Source: Malus domestica (taxonomy: Eukaryota > Streptophyta > Magnoliopsida > Rosales > Rosaceae). Taken from it: a DNA stretch of 64,000 bases. The notes beneath the pieces are model-generated. The model ran no database searches and was not told the origin of the DNA. It was given only the letters and a program-made list of their open reading frames with translations. Positions 61,405 through 64,000 of this stretch are shown here, one piece after another (position 1 is the stretch's first letter; every line of letters starts with the position of its first letter). The stretch is taken from contig NC_091670.1 in the NCBI RefSeq assembly GCF_042453785.1, positions 620,001-684,000 on the forward strand. Direction: 5' to 3'. Both the position numbers and the translations under genes were made by a program.

Positions 61405-62808
61405 TGTTGAGCAAAAATTGTACACAAAATGTAAACAAATAATTCACTCGACACAATTTCACCCTCATTCATTTTTCTGAAGAGGGTTTTATTAGTTTGA
61501 GTTCGACCAATTCTAGACTATGCGTCTATTAATTACAATCCTTCGTTAAAAAGGAAAAACCATTTGATTCCAGTATAAATAAATCTTAACTTGGGGATTT
61601 GGGTGTTTATTTGATTTTACAAATGCACCTAGGTAGAGCCTTAGATTACCTACGTACCCTCGTTGAGGGATCAAGTCACTTGTAGTTCCTTTGATTTGGT
61701 ATGTGGATTTTTAGTGAGTGAATGACCCACTAAAAAGGATTTGGTGTTTGGTTTATTTGGGTGAATTTGGTTGAATGAACCAGGGATTCGGTTTTGTGTT
61801 TTAGCTTTGCAGTTGCATCTAGAATATGGTACTAGATTGCCTACGTATCCTTGGCATAATCAAACCGGCGTAGTTCACAATGTATTTAGTATCTTCAATG
61901 AGTGGATGATTCACTAAAGAACGATTTGTATTTTTGTGTTCTTTGCATTTGATGCCTTATGCAGTTTTAACTCATACAGGCAATGAGCATTTGATGCCTT
62001 GTGCAGTTTCAGCTCATGCGGGCGAGGACTTTGAATCATTGGAGCTTTTGATGCCTTGTGCAGTTTTAGCTCATGCGGACGAGGACTTTGAGCCATTAGA
62101 GCGTCTTGGAGTCCTCGGGGTCTGTCTTCTGCTACTGTTGGTGCTGCGACGGGAGAGGTGAGGAAGCCGTCCTATGGTTTTGCTCCATTTTTGCCGAGAA
62201 AAGAGAGGGAACCAGAGTCCCTGGAAGTTTTGATGAGGAAGGAGTTTGATCCCCCTAGGCCCTAACTTTTGCTGGAAATCGGTGGAAGCCCCCCCATTTT
62301 CTTTGCTTTGGGGAGTGGGAAAGCAAAGTTCCTCCATTCTTTTCTCCAAAAACTGAAACACAATGACAAAGGAACCATTAAAAAAACAATAAACTCACCT
62401 TGTTTTTTTTATACCCTTGCCGTGTATCCCATTTGCTTGCTTTTCTCTTCTATTTTTTGTCTTGTCTCCCCTGTTGTGTGCTCTTCTCTCTTGTCCTCTT
62501 TCTCTCAATTTCTCCCTTTTGTTTTGCTTTTGCAGTCAGTCTCCCCTTTTATAGACTTAGGGTGACAGGAAAAAGGGGGGGGGGGTGAGAAAGTGGGTAG
62601 TTTTTCATCAACTCACTTTTGCACGTTGAAGGAAATGGGCAACTCCACACGTTCCAGCAACATCTTTAATTTTTCTGATTTAATTCATTTTTTTATTTGT
62701 TTTAAAAAAATGAATGGTGTAGATTTTCTTGGTTAATCTTCACCGTGGATTTTAATTGCTACCATCATCTCCATTTTCCTTGAATTGGGGAACCATTTTT
62801 TTACCCCA
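61405..62808 (-). repeat. 5' LTR of the gag-only element
   Basis: 1404 bp and homologous along its length to 57542-58919, with extra bases near 61800 and a run of G at 62574-62585 absent from the other copy. Confidence 0.85.
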
Positions 62809-64000
62809 GCAACTTTCATTCAAAATATCATCTATGATTAATCTTGCTAAACTAATTAACCTTACTTCTTTATTGTTAACCTAAAACTGTAACCAAAGAA
62901 ATAATTTGAAGGACCCTGAACTCCCTTTAATTGGACATATGATATTATGAGTAAAAGTCCTTGTTTACAAGGCAAGAAAAAAGAACTTTATACATACTTA
63001 ACCCATCTATAAACACTCCAATCGAACTAAGAAGTCGAAATAACTTGTGGCATAAGTAATCAATCCATTTAATAACTAAAAAGAACAATTTGTTATACAA
63101 AGATAACAGTGGCATGCTCAGACCCGTATTAGTTTTTATTGTGAGCCTTAAAGCCTAACAAAGGTCCCACAAAAGGCACCATTCAAACTAATAACAAACT
63201 CTTATTGTAGTACACCAAGCAGCAAACCTTGCCCGAAAGGCAAAACCCAGGGGAGTTGTGCGAGGTTTCATTGGCTGCAAATATTTCTTGAATGTGTCAT
63301 ACTGCTCCCTTTGGGTAATTATGACTAGATTGGTACTACAACTTTTTAACAAGGCTTGCATTTACTTTACATGAGGGAAGTATTTGCATTCACGGAATGC
63401 TTTCTTTTCTTTACGGATTCAATATTTCTCCACAAAAGCAAAACTTGTCCACTTAATCTTGTAAGTTTCTTTGTTTTCCACCTGAATTGTTACTTGTGAA
63501 AGGAGCTTCTTATTGAGCAGAGTTTTGGCCTAAAATCCTCAAACATACCAAATCCAAATCCACCCATATCCAAATAGGGACTTGCATAACATACTATTTA
63601 TTTTATATAAATATAAATTAGCCTTCATGCACGTGCTCACGCATGTGCAGAGGACATTTTCTAAATCAAGGCATGCTAAGCGCAACTTAAATGTATTTAT
63701 ATGCGTGAATTGCTTCAATAATTTTTTTTATGACAAAAAGAAAGTCAAATATTTGAAGTAAATGAATAATATTAGACCATGCTAGAAGAAACCCCTCATA
63801 AACCAATCAAAGCAGATGAATCCACCACTTAGTGTAGACAACATCGTTTGTTAAAAAAAATGAACATTTGACAACTAATTGAATCATATTATTATGCAAG
63901 TGCGAAATGCTTTTTTTATCACCAGCAGTAAGCGTCTCTTAAGATGTTTTGAACGTGTTTACAAATAGAGAAAATAATATTTAATAAACAATTGATTGAA
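62809..64000. other. Intergenic, nothing recognised
   Basis: AT-rich flank of the retrotransposon cluster up to the window end. No supported ORF, repeat or RNA gene. Confidence 0.4.

Larger units (their letters stand above)
57542..62808 (-). mobile_element. Gag-only non-autonomous LTR retrotransposon (TR-GAG type)
   Basis: Two direct repeats, 57542-58919 (3' LTR) and 61405-62808 (5' LTR), both read on the minus strand as TGGGGTAAAAAAATGG ... GCTCAACA. The internal 2.5 kb encodes only a broken gag, also on the minus strand; there is no protease, RT or integrase. A G-run (AAGGGGGCAATC, 58926-58936) abuts the 3' LTR as a polypurine tract, and TTGGCACGTCCAGTGGGA follows the 5' LTR as a primer-site candidate, whose tRNA I cannot name. 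The LTRs differ by many substitutions and 26 bp in length, so it is older than its Athila neighbour. The outer flanks (GTTTT and GCAAC) do not match, so there is no target duplication. Confidence 0.8.

Noticed and set aside
61914-62096. Repetitive HELKLHKAS peptide ORF
   Set aside because: Translation of the ~50-bp LTR tandem units; no evidence for a protein.
1-64000. tRNA, rRNA, CRISPR, prokaryotic operons or viral genes
   Set aside because: Looked for and not seen; the retroelement domains belong to plant LTR retrotransposons.

Overview
The window is plant nuclear DNA: AT-rich, with intron-split genes, large intergenic spaces and many transposable elements. The gene families (plant-type UreF, class-B GH9 cellulase, a mid-SUN protein, SCYL2 with a plant-type C-terminal tail, plant GT47) and the repeats (Athila-type Ty3/Gypsy element, Au-like SINE ends, several MITE families) indicate a eudicot. 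I lean to Rosaceae because two MITE families look familiar from that family; this is recall, not a search. I recognised no tRNA, rRNA, CRISPR or prokaryotic feature.

Genes, left to right. A GT47 exostosin-type glycosyltransferase (minus, 4 exons, 526 aa). A mid-SUN-domain protein (minus, 4 coding exons, 612 aa). An intergenic block holding an Athila-type solo LTR that was split by a hAT element. UreF, a urease accessory protein (plus, 278 aa). A decayed SPL2/SP1-type E3 ligase copy (minus, pseudogene). A single-RRM RNA-binding protein (plus, 4 exons, 192 aa). A 108-aa one-pass membrane protein (minus) with a leader intron carrying a dead LINE tail. A secreted GH9 endo-1,4-beta-glucanase (minus, 6 exons, 497 aa). 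An SCY1-like pseudokinase of the SCYL2 type (minus, 14 exons, 928 aa). For every multi-exon gene I placed splice sites by hand; the exon lengths sum to a multiple of three and all introns used are GT-AG.

The right quarter (about 46.0-62.8 kb) is a repeat cluster. An almost intact 10.9-kb Athila-type retrotransposon has 1.5-kb LTRs, a perfect 5-bp target duplication (CAGGT), a tRNA-Asp-type primer site and one frameshift in integrase. It sits in what looks like an older LTR. Next to it is a 5.3-kb gag-only element (TR-GAG type, minus strand) with older LTRs and a broken gag.

The genes do not form a pathway or cluster. GT47 and GH9 both relate to cell-wall polysaccharides, but they lie 26 kb apart among unrelated genes. 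The points most worth following up are an 87-nt near-perfect hairpin at 23438-23524 (possible young MIRNA locus), the SPL2-like pseudogene, a 33-residue tandem duplication at the UreF N terminus, and a recurrent ~45-bp motif in the gag-only element.
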